NCBI GenBank assembly: GCA_009602725.1
Contig: WELB01000032.1
Location: forward strand, 918,264-951,368
DNA length: 33,105 bases
Direction: 5' to 3'
Origin: Spirogloea muscicola
Lineage: Eukaryota > Streptophyta > Zygnematophyceae > Spirogloeales > Spirogloeaceae
This document shows, one piece after another, positions 1 through 11,100 of this stretch (the stretch's first letter is position 1; every line of letters begins with the position of its first letter). The translations under genes were made by a program, and so were the position numbers. The notes under the pieces were generated by a model. The model made no database searches. It was not told where the DNA came from and was given only the letters and a program-made list of their open reading frames with translations.

Positions 1-3000
1 GGCTCGCCGGCAGCGACGGGCGCCCAAGGCGGCAGGTCGGCGGCCAAGCCGCAGACGCCGCCGGCCAAGGCCGACGATGTCCCTGGCGGCGGCGGCGGCC
101 GGCGCGAGTCGTCGGCACTCGGCCTCCTGGACGAGAAGCTGAGCTGCATCTTCTGCCTGCAGCTCGTCGACCGCCCTGTCACGGTGCGCACCAGCCTCGC
201 CTTGCAGCTGGCGCTCCTTCCGCTAGCTCGCACCGACTCTGCGGTCATGGCACTGACGGCAGCGTATATGGCGTTGCTTCCGTGGGGTAGACGCCATGCG
301 GGCACAACTTCTGCCTGCGGTGCTTCCAGAAGTGGGTGGCGCAGGGGAAGCGGAGCTGCGGCAAGTGCCGCGCCGCCATCCCGCCGCGTATGGCGTCGCA
401 ACCCCGTATCAACGCCGCGCTCGTCACGGCCATCCGCTGGGCTAAGGCGGCGGCCGCGGCTGGGTCCAGGTGAGCAGGCCCGGCGCTCCTCATGGCGAGA
501 CAGTAACGCTGGCAACGCCTATTGTACCAGCTGCGTCGAAAGCTGACTTTGTGGCAGGGGGGCCACTTTGCAGCCCATCATCAGCAGCGGCCGCTGGCGG
601 CGCGCATGCGATGGCAAATGCGGCGCGGCCGGACCGGGCCTTCACGACTGCGCGAGCTGTACGCGCCGGCAAAGCCAACGCGTGCAGCGGCCGCATCTTC
701 GTCACAGCTCCGCCTGGCCACTTTGGGCCCATCGGGCCGGAGCACGACCCCGTGGGCGGCGCCGGCGTGGCGGTCGGCACGGCCTGGGAGGACCGGCTCG
801 AGTGCCGGCAGTGGGGCGTCCACCTGCCGCATGTTGCGGGCATCGCCGGCCGGGCCGCCACCGGCGCCCAGTCCGTGGCGCTCTCCGGCGGGTACGAGGA
901 CGACGAGGACCACGGCGAGTGGTTCCTCTACACGGGGAGCGGCGGCCGGGACTTGAGCGGCAACAAGCGCACGAACAAGGAGCATTCGTCGGACCAAGCT
1001 TTCACATTGTGCAACGAGGCGCTACGCGTCAGCTGCCGCAATGGCTACCCTGTCCGCGTTGTCCGGTGCGGTTCCGCACGTTCAAACCCGCAGGGCCGCA
1101 GCAACGACCATGGGGTTGCTTCTATCCCACAACTCTAACCCCTAAATCTTGCTAGGCGAATTCAGGTCGCACAAGGAGAAGCGGTCGAGCTATGCGCCCG
1201 AGGAGGGCGTGCGCTACGACGGCATCTACCGCATCGAGAAGTGCTGGCGCAAGCCCGGGGCCGGCGTGAGCCTTGCTCCGCTCCACTGCTGCCGGCATGA
1301 CCGACTTCACCTCGCCGCAGACCCAAATTGCTCGGCAAGCCTTGCATTGACCCATGGTTGGCGTTGCTGAAGGTGCACAGCTGCGGCGCCTGTACATGTG
1401 ACAGGGTTTCCTGGTATGTCGGTACCTGTTTGTGCGCTGCGACAACAGCCCTGCGCCGTGGGAGGCGTGAGCTTCGGTCACCTCCTTAGCTCCGCGGCGC
1501 AGTGAAAGCAGGGCTCTCGCAGGCGACAAGCGTGCATTGGTCAGCAGCAGACGTTGCATTGTGGCTCTTGCCGCTGGCCTAGGAGCTGACCGATTGTCTT
1601 GGGGGCGGCAGAGGCGAGCAGGGCGACCGGCCACGGGCGCTGCCGGACGTCGCGGAGCTGCGGCGCTCTGGCGGCGCTCGCGACGTGTGCGAGCGCAGTG
1701 ATCGAGCCGCGTGGGACTGGAAGGTGCCACAAGAGCTCGCCGTTGTCACAACTGGCTGCTGTCGAGGTCACTGGCGTCGCCGTCGAGGGTGGAGAATGTC
1801 GGCTGGTCCTAACGGTGCCACCTGGTTCCCAGCCGCAGCATGAGGAGGATCGATGGGGTTGGTCTCGGCCGGCGCCAGATCTGCCGCAGGCTGCGCGCGA
1901 TGGCAGCCCCGGCGTGCGGCGGCAGCGGCGCAGCATCCAGGATCGCCTGCTCCAAGGTCTGTCATTGTACTTCGCCTCCACCACACACGCTGCATCAACG
2001 GTTCGCTTGGATAGCTTCTAGGCAAGCGGTGGTGGCGATGTTGAGGCCAAGTGCAGCTTTGGACCTTGGGCAGCCCAGCCACATTGGCGTATGCACACTG
2101 ACCTGAAGGCACGAAGTCCGCCCATGCATCACAGAATTCTCCTGCGCCCTGTGCGGGCAAGTGCTGGGTGGCCCGGTGTCTGCCCCTTGCGGCCACACCT
2201 TCTGCCGCAGGTGCCTCTTGGGCCGCTTTGCCGGCGAGGAGGCGACTCGGGACCGTACAGCGGCCGCTGGCCGCGCTCTGCGCATGCAGCGGGTCGTGCG
2301 GCCGTGCCCTGTGAAGTCGTGCAGAGCTGACATTGCAGAGTGCGTCAGCAACCCGCAGGTTGTCTTCCTTACTCCCTCTCACCTCTGCCAAGGCCCTTGC
2401 CTTCCCCCCAACCTTCTCTGCACCTCTCAATGTCAAGGTTAAATTTTCCAAAACCACCATGCAGATGCGAAGTTTTGGCACTGCTAATTAAGAGTAGCTG
2501 CATGCTAAAGCTGCAGGTGAACAGGGAGATGGTGGACGTGATTGAGATGCTTAAGGAGAAGCGGCGCCAGGAGGAGCTTGCCACTGAACACGATGACAGC
2601 GAGCCTGCCAATGGAGCAGAAATCTTGGCCAGCGGTGCAGCCCGACCAGTAGCGGCAAGCAACAGCTACATTGCTGGGAGGAGGGTCAATGGTGACGGCA
2701 GCAGCCAGGGCTCGCCAGCACACCCCCGCGCCAAGCGGAGCAAGCGGCTCCAGGTTGGCGCCGAGTGCGGAGCTGGACCAGCCCCTGACCTTGCAACGCC
2801 GCCGCCGCAGAACGAGCATGGCAATGACGAGATTGTCGAGGACAGCGAGGGCTCTGGGAAGGACGAAGACGCAGCCCCGTCCGTCCGGCCACCCCAGCAG
2901 GCTGTGCCCGATTCACCTGTGGCCAATGGCGAGCTCCACTTGCCGGCCGCCGGCAGCGCGCCGCAGCTAAGGCCGCAGCGGCAGTTCCCGGTGGCGACAG

Positions 3001-3420
3001 CTTTTGGCGCAATCTGTGCCAAGTACCCTGAGTACAGTCAGGAGCTTCTGGAAGCCCTCCTGGTGCACATCCTGGCCTCCGGCTGCAGCCAGAAGTGGCC
3101 CCGTGCACTCTGCAGCATGCAGTTGTCTTCCTTCTGACAAGTCCGCTTGCCACATTATGGAGAGTCTTCGCCACGGTCTGCGTTGCCTGGAGATCAGCCA
3201 GTTGCATGCACTAGCTTGTCAGGTGCAGCAAGCACGAGCCTGCTGACTGTCGCTCAATCCCTTCCTTGCATCTCGGTGGCAGGAGGACCAGGCCGGCGAC
3301 ATGCTCGAGCTTGCAGCGCTGCTGGCTAAAATGCGGAAGCAGGAGTGCAGCAGTAGAGGGGGTCCTCCACAGGCGCTGAGCTGCGGCATTGAGAGGCTTG
3401 TGACCGCCCGGGACGACTGA
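1..3420 (+). CDS. VIM/ORTHRUS (UHRF1-type) E3 ubiquitin ligase, RING-SRA-RING, 5' partial
   Basis: Exons: <1-183, 291-469, 574-1065, 1166-1265, 1405-1466, 1612-1723, 1839-1956, 2135-2358, 2517-3062, 3283-3420 (TGA); all GT-AG and in phase, about 717 residues. The family reads hemimethylated CpG through its SRA domain and ubiquitinates chromatin substrates to recruit maintenance DNA methylation in the nucleus. RING-1 lies at about residues 49-88 (CIFCLQ...[11 protein letters not shown]...CGKC). The SRA domain at about 158-340 has [46 protein letters not shown] and [13 protein letters not shown]-2 at about 415-475 has [20 protein letters not shown] and CPVKSC, then [13 protein letters not shown]. 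Land-plant members carry an N-terminal PHD finger; it would lie before this window. Residues 490-672 are low-complexity. The 3062/3283 junction is the least certain; reading on gives a stop at 3135-3137. Family assignment is firm. Confidence 0.93.
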
Positions 3421-3538
3421 ATGTGCCAGCGGAGGCCACTTTGGTGGCAATCCGTCTGCCGTTCGCAGGTCGGCCGTAGCAAGACAACCATGGACTTTGC
3501 CACATACTAGCAAGCAGAGACACACTCTCTTGGGCGGT

Positions 3539-4929
3539 CTAGAGCGGCATGAAAATGGCTCGCAGCTCGCCCAAGGCCCTCAAGTGGGCCCCCGAGCGGC
3601 GCAGGGCCCGGAAGAAGAGGAGGTGCCCGGTGACAAAGGCAAAGCTGAGCGTGAGCACTCTACCCAGTGTCCGTGGCAATGGGCGGCCGTGCAGCTGCAC
3701 CAGCTTGCGCAGCGCGAGCTCGGCAACTGTGGCCGCGCCGTGCAGCGTGAAGAAGGCCAGCATATCACCAGTCATGGAGAAGGTGAGGTAGTATACGGCA
3801 AGCTCGTGCATCACGCCGGACATGACAAATGCCGCCTGCATGGCCACCAACCGTGCCCAGAGCGGCGGGGGGGTGGACAGTGCGCTATGCGGTTTCAGGT
3901 CTTGTCCTTGCACTCGTCGCCGGGTGCCAGAAAATGCCTGGTTGTGGGCATGGCCATTATCGAGCTGCCCATTTGAGCACACCGCAGCACCAGTGAGAGG
4001 CTCCTTCTTGACACTGTCTGCAGATGTATCGGGCGCCCTGTCCTCACCATCAATGGTGGTCACTTGCAGGCTTGCTTGCTGGCTGCCATGGCAGCAAAGT
4101 AGGTCAAGGAGAGGCTGGTAGACAGTGTCTCGCAGCACACCGCTGACGACCAGGTTCCAACGTCGAGCCCAGAAGTCCTCGAGCGATAATGCGAGGTACG
4201 GGTGCTCAAATGGTGATGCCACCACAATACCTGTCCAACGACAGCCAAGAGCAGGAGTGTCAGCCTCCAGGCCCTGACAGGGCAAGCACGTTGACTCGGC
4301 GATGCTGGGCAAGCGAGCGGTAGTGCCTGGGCGCGTGCACCTAGTAGGGCCACGGCGGGTGCGGCAAGGCCCTCGCAGACGGCAGTGGCAAAGAGGTAGA
4401 GGTTGACAGAGAAGATGGCGTCCAGGATGGCAGGTGATATGTGGTTGTGCCAGCGGTGCGCCATTAGTACTATTGGCACCATGGCCGCTGTCTTCGCTGT
4501 GCAGCACCCTGCCAGGTGGACCCAGCTCTTCGGCTGCGTCGCTCTCGTGCCGCTGTTGCGCCGTCGCTTGGCAATAAGGTTGAGTGGGAGGCTCATCGCA
4601 GCAGCGGTACGTAGAGTGCTGCAGGCGATGGCGGGGTCGACGAGTGGGCCGCGCGCCCAGCAAGCTGCCAGCAGGCGGAAGGAGGCAACCCAGGTGACGA
4701 CACAAAAGAGCACGGCGGTGCCGAGCATGCGGCCGCCCATGGGGTCGAAGACCCATGGCAACAGCGCATATGCGGCCAGCACCGGCGCCGCGGCCGCCAG
4801 ACGGCGTAGGCCGACGGGCCGCCGCAGAACGACTGCGTGCACGTATGCCGAAGCTGCTGCCACCACGGCGAAGGCCGCCAGCCACCCGGTGCCGTAGCTC
4901 AGGCCGAGCGGCAGCTTCAGGTGCCGCAT
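3539..4929 (-). CDS. MBOAT / wax-synthase-like membrane O-acyltransferase
   Basis: Two exons, complement 4341-4929 and 3539-4230 (TAG), joined in phase 1 through a GT-AG intron; 426 residues. The ATG at 4929 directly precedes a hydrophobic N terminus. Family members transfer a fatty acyl group from acyl-CoA to a long-chain alcohol or sterol in the ER membrane, making wax or sterol esters. The diagnostic block is PFEHPYLALSLEDFWARRWN (residues 203-222), followed by SGVMHE with the presumed catalytic His at 338. Several hydrophobic segments precede and follow these. A hydrophilic insertion of roughly 80 residues (about 240-320) separates the two motifs; no in-phase intron was found there, so it is probably a real loop. 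It converges on VIM, with 118 bp between stop codons. Substrate cannot be told from sequence; a sterol or other alcohol acceptor is equally possible. Confidence 0.85.
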
Positions 4930-5690
4930 GACGGCAGCCCCTCAAGGGGCAATAGTCGCCATGGCCTGCCTGGCGTAGAGCGTGCGCAAGCCGCGGCCAG
5001 GAGCTCAGCAGGCGAGGTCTGCCGACGCTGGGAAGCCCCAAGCCAGGATGCGGCGCAGATCGTTGAGTTGAGGCCAGCAGGCCCTCCTGTCCTCTGCTTG
5101 CTCGGGGGCCCTCGGCACTCAAGTGGCTGCTGTGCCGAGCAGCGAGCGCGGCCGTGCAATGCAGGCTGTGCGGGCGCGGCACCGCCGCGACGAGCGCAGC
5201 GAGGCGGCGCAGGCGGGCAATGCGGGGGCGCAGGGAGTCGGCGCCGGCCAGGCTTGCCGCACCGAGCTCGTGGCGCTGGGCGCTGGGGGGGGGCGGGACC
5301 GCTCGCTACGGGCGGGAAGGCCGACCAGCTGGGCGGACGGTCGCTCCCGCGGCCGCGAGACGGGGCTGCCGTTCGGGATCACCACTGCACCCGACGGCCG
5401 ACGGGCGCTGAGACGGCAGGAACTAACGAGGCCCGAAACGGCCGGAGAGCTCTCGAAGGCACCGGACTACGCGGGAAAGCGCGTAGAGGATGAGACGGCC
5501 GCGGGCGACGGAGCCCCCCGGCTCCCCACTGATCCACCCGCCTCCCACTGTCAGGCTGCGTCAGTCGGCACGCAGCGGAGGGCGGCGTCGCCGCAGAGGG
5601 GGCTCGTCAGCCGTCACCAGGCGCCTCCCGTCGCAGTCACCGCGGTCCCTGCCGCCGTCACCGCCTCAACCACCCTCCCGCAGGCGCCGC

Positions 5691-5696
5691 CACGTG
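5691..5696. promoter_or_regulatory. CACGTG (G-box/ABRE-like) palindrome
   Basis: A CACGTG core in the context CCACGTGTC lies 180 bp upstream of the small hydrophilic protein start codon. In plants this core binds bZIP/bHLH factors and is typical of ABA and stress promoters. Function here is inference; a 6-mer can occur by chance. Confidence 0.35.
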
Positions 5697-5756
5697 TCGC
5701 CAAGCCTCGCCTGCCCCCCTGGCACTTTCATCGAGCTCGCCAAGCCGCCGCTGTTG

Positions 5757-5790
5757 CCGCCGCCGCCGCCTCCGCCGCCGCCGCCGCTCG
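5757..5790. repeat. CCG/CCT trinucleotide microsatellite
   Basis: A near-pure run of CCG triplets with one CCT interruption, inside the divergent promoter or 5' UTR of the small hydrophilic protein gene. It can form strong secondary structure and explains the poly-Ala/poly-Pro frames seen there. Confidence 0.8.
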
Positions 5791-5876
5791 TGGGCTCCCA
5801 GCGGCTGCCAGGCTCGGGGCAGGCCGCGGCCGCCCGCGGGAGGGCCAGCCAGTGAGGCGGGCGGGCGAGAGCCGCC

Positions 5877-6537
5877 ATGGCGGGCGCCAACAAGGGTGAG
5901 CAGGCGTTCCAGCGGATCGTGGAGAAGGAGGGCGTGACGGTGGAGCAGCCGCACGGCGGCCTCACGCTCAACGAGCGCGTCGGGCTCTACACCAAAGGCC
6001 CCACCGGCCAAGGTGCCTAGACCCAAACCCCCTTTGCCTTCCTCCCCAATGCGGCTGCCGTCGTATCACACCGTTGTGCTGAGAGCTTCTGAGCTGCCCG
6101 TGCTGCCGCTGGCTCAGCTCGTCGCGCTCATGCCCTCGGTTGCCTCGCTGGCGCCACTGTGTTCCTCCAGTGGTGGCCCTCTTTAAGCCGTGCTCTCCCT
6201 TGAGCTGAGAGTGGGTGAGGCTTGTGGCACCACTTCCGTACACTTGACGACTGTGGCTGACGACGATCTCTAGACCAGGAGTTAGCAGATGGCTTGGGTA
6301 CAGTCCACGCAGGAGGACACTTGGCCCGCGCAGGAGGACATCTAGACACCTTCACAAAAATTGCTCCTTCTGGCGCCTGCTGACCCTTCTGCTGACGTCT
6401 GGTCGCTTGCCGTCACTGCAGAAGCACAAAACCCTCAGCAAGCCAACCAGGGTGCCAGCGCGAAGACCAAGGCGGACATGGCTAAAGCGAAGGAGATCAA
6501 GCAAGGCACCGGTGACACGGACTCCTCTCTTGCATAG
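5877..6537 (+). CDS. Small Gly-rich hydrophilic (hydrophilin-like) protein
   Basis: Two exons, 5877-6012 and 6422-6537 (TAG), phase 1, GT-AG; 83 residues. The start has a near-ideal context (GCCGCCATGG). The protein begins MAGANKGEQAFQRIVEKEG and ends in a Gln/Ala/Lys-rich tail, AKTKADMAKAKEIKQGTG then DTDSSLA. There is no Cys or Trp, about 13% Gly and few hydrophobics, which fits the loose definition of a hydrophilin or disordered stress protein. I do not recognise the family, so no function is assigned. Support for coding comes from the Kozak context, clean donor and acceptor, and consistent composition across both exons. The stop codon sits inside a 15-bp inverted repeat (6529-6558). Confidence 0.6.
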
Positions 6538-6558
6538 AAGCAGCTGCTTCTGTGCAAG
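6529..6558. repeat. 15-bp inverted repeat across a stop codon
   Basis: Arms CTTGCATAGAAGCAG (6529-6543) and CTGCTTCTGTGCAAG (6544-6558) are reverse complements with one mismatch and no spacer. The TAG stop of the small protein (6535-6537) is within the left arm. It could fold as a hairpin in the mRNA or cruciform in DNA. Confidence 0.85.
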
Positions 6559-8183
6559 AAGGGACAACGTTGAAGCCTGGCCTCTACTGAGAGTCGCAAG
6601 AGCTGGAATGGCACTTCTGGCCCTTGTTGCAGGTGGAAGTCTTTCGTTTCTGCAGGAACAGGCTTCTTCGATCTGAGCAGATGGGCCATGGGTGGCTTGG
6701 TGGGCTATTGTTGGCCTTTTGCAGCGGTCTAAGGTAGTTAGTGAGCAGGGGCGGAACCTGCCAAATCGTGGCATGACTGTGCCTCTCAAATTTTTGCACG
6801 ATCAGCAAGCTCTGAGACAGCCTTGAGGCTCCAAATTCGCCTGACCAACTCAGGCTATGACCCGCGGCTGTGACGCAGTTTTTGGTGACTGCACATCTAT
6901 AGCACTCGTATAATGTTGACAATGACAAGTCATCCTAAAGTGATGACAGTGCATACACCTAACTTTTTTCCCGACAACAAGCTTGCATGTGCTGTCAATA
7001 TACACCATATGTGTCCTATGAGCTTTTCCTTAGCTCTTACTAGGCTGTTGCAATCTCTGATAGCCTGCAGTACTGTCAACGTGCATCAGCTTGTCGTGAT
7101 CAGACGTTGTGCAACGAGACCGGATCAGCCTCGTTGCTAAATTTAGCAGGCCAACAAGGGCTGCAAAAGCTCTGTCCATGGCCACTGGCAGCCTGCTAAG
7201 TCAAAGGAATGAGGGTTCAATCAGTAGGGTACAAGGGTTCAGGGTTGCACTGCCCTATGCTATGGCCGGAGCAGCCATGGTTAAGCATGTCAGACAAGCA
7301 CCTAGAGTACTACTTGTGTCTTGGACTGCTTTCTCGTGCCGGGCTTGCCTCTGCTGTAGTTTCGGGCTAGCATCAGTGCACTCCGTTGTTGCTTGCTCAT
7401 CAAAGCCATTACTTTGCAGTGACTAGGGTGACTCGAGACTTGCTACTCATTCAGAACTACCATGGTGTGGATGAAAGCCAAAGTCACCTCTAGCTACTCG
7501 GGTATGTCAACCTTAGACAAGTGTGACTGCACCAGATCTGGCTTACAGGACTGGAAGGAGGCCGACAAGTTGGTGCATCGGGGTAGCTGTCACTAGCACC
7601 CTTCCAGATTTCTAGCACCTTCTCTGCATCAGTGCCCATGTTGAGGAGGTACAGAGGCGTGTAGGTCAAGCTGGCCTGGTGGTCAACAAGAAGAATGACG
7701 GCCCATAGCTTTGCTGCTGCTGATGGTGAGGCACGAGAGAGACACGAGTAGAGTGGAAGTTTAAGTAGGGTTTACTGAGTGCTGCCGGCTTGATGGTGCA
7801 GGACAGGTAGCATACAATGGGGTTGCCAGCAGCAGGAAATTCGGGCAAGTGCGCTGTGGACCTCAAGTAACAACGCAGTAGTCATTAGGCTGGTTATCGC
7901 TCCTCTATCAGTGCGCACCAGGCTGCCGACTGCCTACCACAGAAGCTGCGGAGTGTCAGATCCATTACAGACCGGGCACCTTGCATGCTAAACTGGGCGA
8001 GTACTAGGAGACAGTACCACAGAAGAAGTCTGGTATCAAAGTTACACTGCATGCTTGAGGGGACCGTGTGCTCAACGGAAATTGACTCAAGCAAGCAGCT
8101 GTTGTGGCCCCAAATGGGCAATAATGCAGTGGCTGTGCAGCCAGCCAGGTCCTTAATTGAAAGACACCTTTCAGCTGGGCTCC
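6538..8183. other. Intergenic, no gene recognised
   Basis: About 1.6 kb between the small protein stop and the GCPII stop codon, presumably including both 3' UTRs. All open frames are short (under about 145 codons), have no recognisable motif and lack convincing paired splice signals. I see no tRNA or other RNA gene. Confidence 0.55.
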
Positions 8184-11100
8184 TCAGAATAGACTGCCTT
8201 CTAGGGCACGGGCGGCACGAGCCACTGCTCGTGAGGCGCGGTGAATCTCATGCTGGACGGCTGGCCATCCACCCCGGCCGCCGGCCATGACATTGCTCAG
8301 AGCGTCGACCAGGGACGGGAATGGTGCTGACCCATATCCGTCATCCTTTGGAGGCCCGTAGACCTGTCACTCGAGCACTCAATCTAGCATCTCAGCGCCA
8401 CACCAGCAATTCATGCTTCAGACATAGATACTGCCTCACAAGCCTAGGTCCAAATAAGGCAAGGTTGCGCCAACTAATCGACTTATGCTCTTGAGCTCAC
8501 AGAATTGAGATGCTGCCTGGAAGAGAAAAGGAGAAAATGCGCTATTCAAGCCATACATAGCTGTAGATCATATGATCTTGACAGATCCCTGCAGGTCACT
8601 CTTAGCCTTCTTCTAGGCGGTGGAGGGTGAGAGGGAGAGGGGAGAGGGGGGAGGAGGGGTGGGGGTCGGTGGGCCTAGAAGGGGAAGAGCAGGGGTGCCG
8701 TGTGTAAAGACAAGGATGATGGAATGAAGTCAGGGCAAGTTAGACTCACTAGATGCTTGAACCATGGTCGGCCAGGGATGCCGTCCCCCAGAAACGCCCT
8801 CTCTGTGGAGAGGAAGCGGTCGTTAAGAGTCCTCAGCCTGTTGTGTAGAGCTACCTCACCAGCCGTCAGCCCTGCTGCAACAGGGCTTCTGCGCAACTTC
8901 TTGAGTCCACGTCCTCCCGGGCTCTTAAGTTGCTGCATGCATGGGAGACATCCCAATCAATCACTGTGAGTCATGCTTTACAGCATGTTGACTAGCATAC
9001 ATGCACGCCAGTCTCAAAAATCCTGAGACGGCTGCAGCCACCAGCAGATGCTAAGACAATCTTTGGTGACAAGAGGCATTGAAGACAGTGCTACGTACTA
9101 CACGAGGCTTAGCAGTAATCGAGAGATATGATGTATGCAGTGGTTGCAGGACTGACCATAATCTCAGTAGATATTCTTCCTGCTGATTTTGCCAAGTCGC
9201 TGACAGCACGATGGAGCGGTTTTGTTGTCAGATTTCTTGGGGCTTCGACAGTCGTAAGCAACTCATCCAGCTTGACAACATGGATCTGCCAGAGCATGAT
9301 GGATGCTGGGTCAGATAATTCTGAGCCTCAGATTGTCAAGAAGAAGCCTCAGATGAGAAACCATCCCCATGCACAAGTCAGGCTCTGCGCAAGTGTGGGC
9401 AACAAACACCTTGAGGTCTGCTGCATAGTCACTGTACTCAAATGGTAGCAGGTCTGAGTCCGCCAGCCTAAGGGCCAACAGACCCCAAAGAGAAGCAACT
9501 GCACAACCAGCAAAGCTGTTTCCACGAGAAGCACCAACAAGATGCTAGAGAGGCTCTCCTCAGTAAATGCAGCTCGCTGACTCCTCCAAGCCTCGATGCC
9601 CAGTTACATCACAAGCAGATAGCAGAATGACTTGCTACATCAGCTCCATTTTGTCCCGGCAACTAACCATGTGCTCTTTCCTCTATCTGGGGAGATGAGT
9701 CACCTGCAACGTGGCGATGAAAGCCTGGATCTCCAAAGTTGGACATCCAGTGGAAGTTGTCATATACGGAGTGGTACACAGGATAGTCACCAGAAGCTGT
9801 GCCAAAGCACGTACACATTAGGTCGAGCCATGCTGTGCCATAAGCACTACAGATGTTGCATAGTCGAAAGCTAGTGTAGGCACAGACGATTATGGCGTGC
9901 TAGAAGCAGGCACAGTACATGACCTACTGATTATCATGGTAACATAGCTGGCCCACTGTTATTTCAGAGTGGTGCCACTGGCCTGCCAATCAGGTTCTGC
10001 TTGGATTGAGGCCGACCTGGGCCAAAGCTGAGGTCAATAGATGAAACGCCAACATGCTGCAAGAAAGCGGCATAGTCTGTTCCTCCACCTCCCATTCTGC
10101 CTATCTGGAAAAAGTAACGAAGACAAAATGGAGTATAGAACTTTATACAGCTTCTGCAAAGCTGGTGCATACTGCACAGCTTGCCCAAAGCTACGTACAA
10201 ATAATCATCTACAGCATCTACGATTAGAAGTTAGTTTGACCTATATGACATATCAAGGAACATGGCTGCAAAAGGGTCATGTCCTCTTCGAAGCCTCTAT
10301 AGGAAAGATAGATGAGCTGAGGAGAGAAGTACTTTAGGCGTGCTCTTGTTAGGACTCATTTCCTGCCAGGTGTCCAGAAGAGTCTTCCCTGCATGGTCTG
10401 GGTCTTTCACCTGTCACGTGATGAAATCCTGTCAAATAAGTCACAGTGACCTTTACTCACAGAGGAATGCAACTCCTTCTTGCAAGTGTGCCGTCCACTG
10501 ACCATATTGGACCCTCCACACGTACTGAATACACGCCACTTGTTAGCATGCGACAAACAACAACAGAGAGAAAGATTCTCGCGGCTACCAACATTTCGCA
10601 ACGACAATGCTTGCTGAGAAACGTTTAACGCTTTGTTTGTAGAAATGGATTCTTACAAGGGAGGCGGCGTGCTTGATGATGTGATCTAGCTGGGGTGTAG
10701 CTGCTGCCAGCAAGCCCCCAGGTCCTTTCACACCACAGTCAACATTCAGGTACGCAACGGCCCTCTCACGCAGAAGGTTGAGGTTCTCCTCTGCCCATTC
10801 AGTTGACCCAATCTACAAGAGCAAAACAGAAGTGGCCAATATATGAAATAGGCTCATGAGATATTGACCTCCTTGACAAGAAAATGAGGAACTCGAGGTC
10901 ATCAATCTGTGAAGTCAATTGACAGAAGCTAGCTGTTAGCTCCCTGTGCAACTCACATCAAGAACAATGGACTAGCTAAGTCAAAAGTCACAAGTGCCAA
11001 CTATGGTAACGTGCCAGCGCGTATTCTTCCGCATCCCAGTTGCACAGTACAAGGGTCCTCCGCGGCTTCCATCCAACCTCCAGAAGCTTTCCTAAGGCTT

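Larger units (their letters stand above)
4930..5876. promoter_or_regulatory. GC-rich divergent intergenic region (acyltransferase / small protein)
   Basis: This 947-bp stretch separates the two start codons. It is very GC-rich and full of long overlapping open frames on both strands, none with a recognisable domain, which is expected of GC-rich DNA. It holds a CCG-type trinucleotide tract near 5757-5790 and a CACGTG box at 5691-5696. It presumably carries both promoters and 5' UTRs. No TATA element stands out. Confidence 0.55.

Noticed and set aside
3063-3137. VIM ending at the TGA just after exon 9
   Set aside because: Splicing at GTGCAC to 3283 gives a helix-like acidic continuation; but this is a judgement and the shorter form remains possible as an isoform.
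5123-5899. Long open frames through the divergent promoter (up to 258 codons)
   Set aside because: High GC suppresses stop codons in all frames; the frames overlap each other, are low-complexity Arg/Ala/Pro and end past the well-supported start at 5877.
7200-7260. GGGTTCAATC, a B-box-like string
   Set aside because: The required 3' CC and an A box are missing and no cloverleaf is possible.
9128-9448. 106-codon plus-strand frame
   Set aside because: It lies antisense to two GCPII exons with clear family motifs and has no motif of its own.
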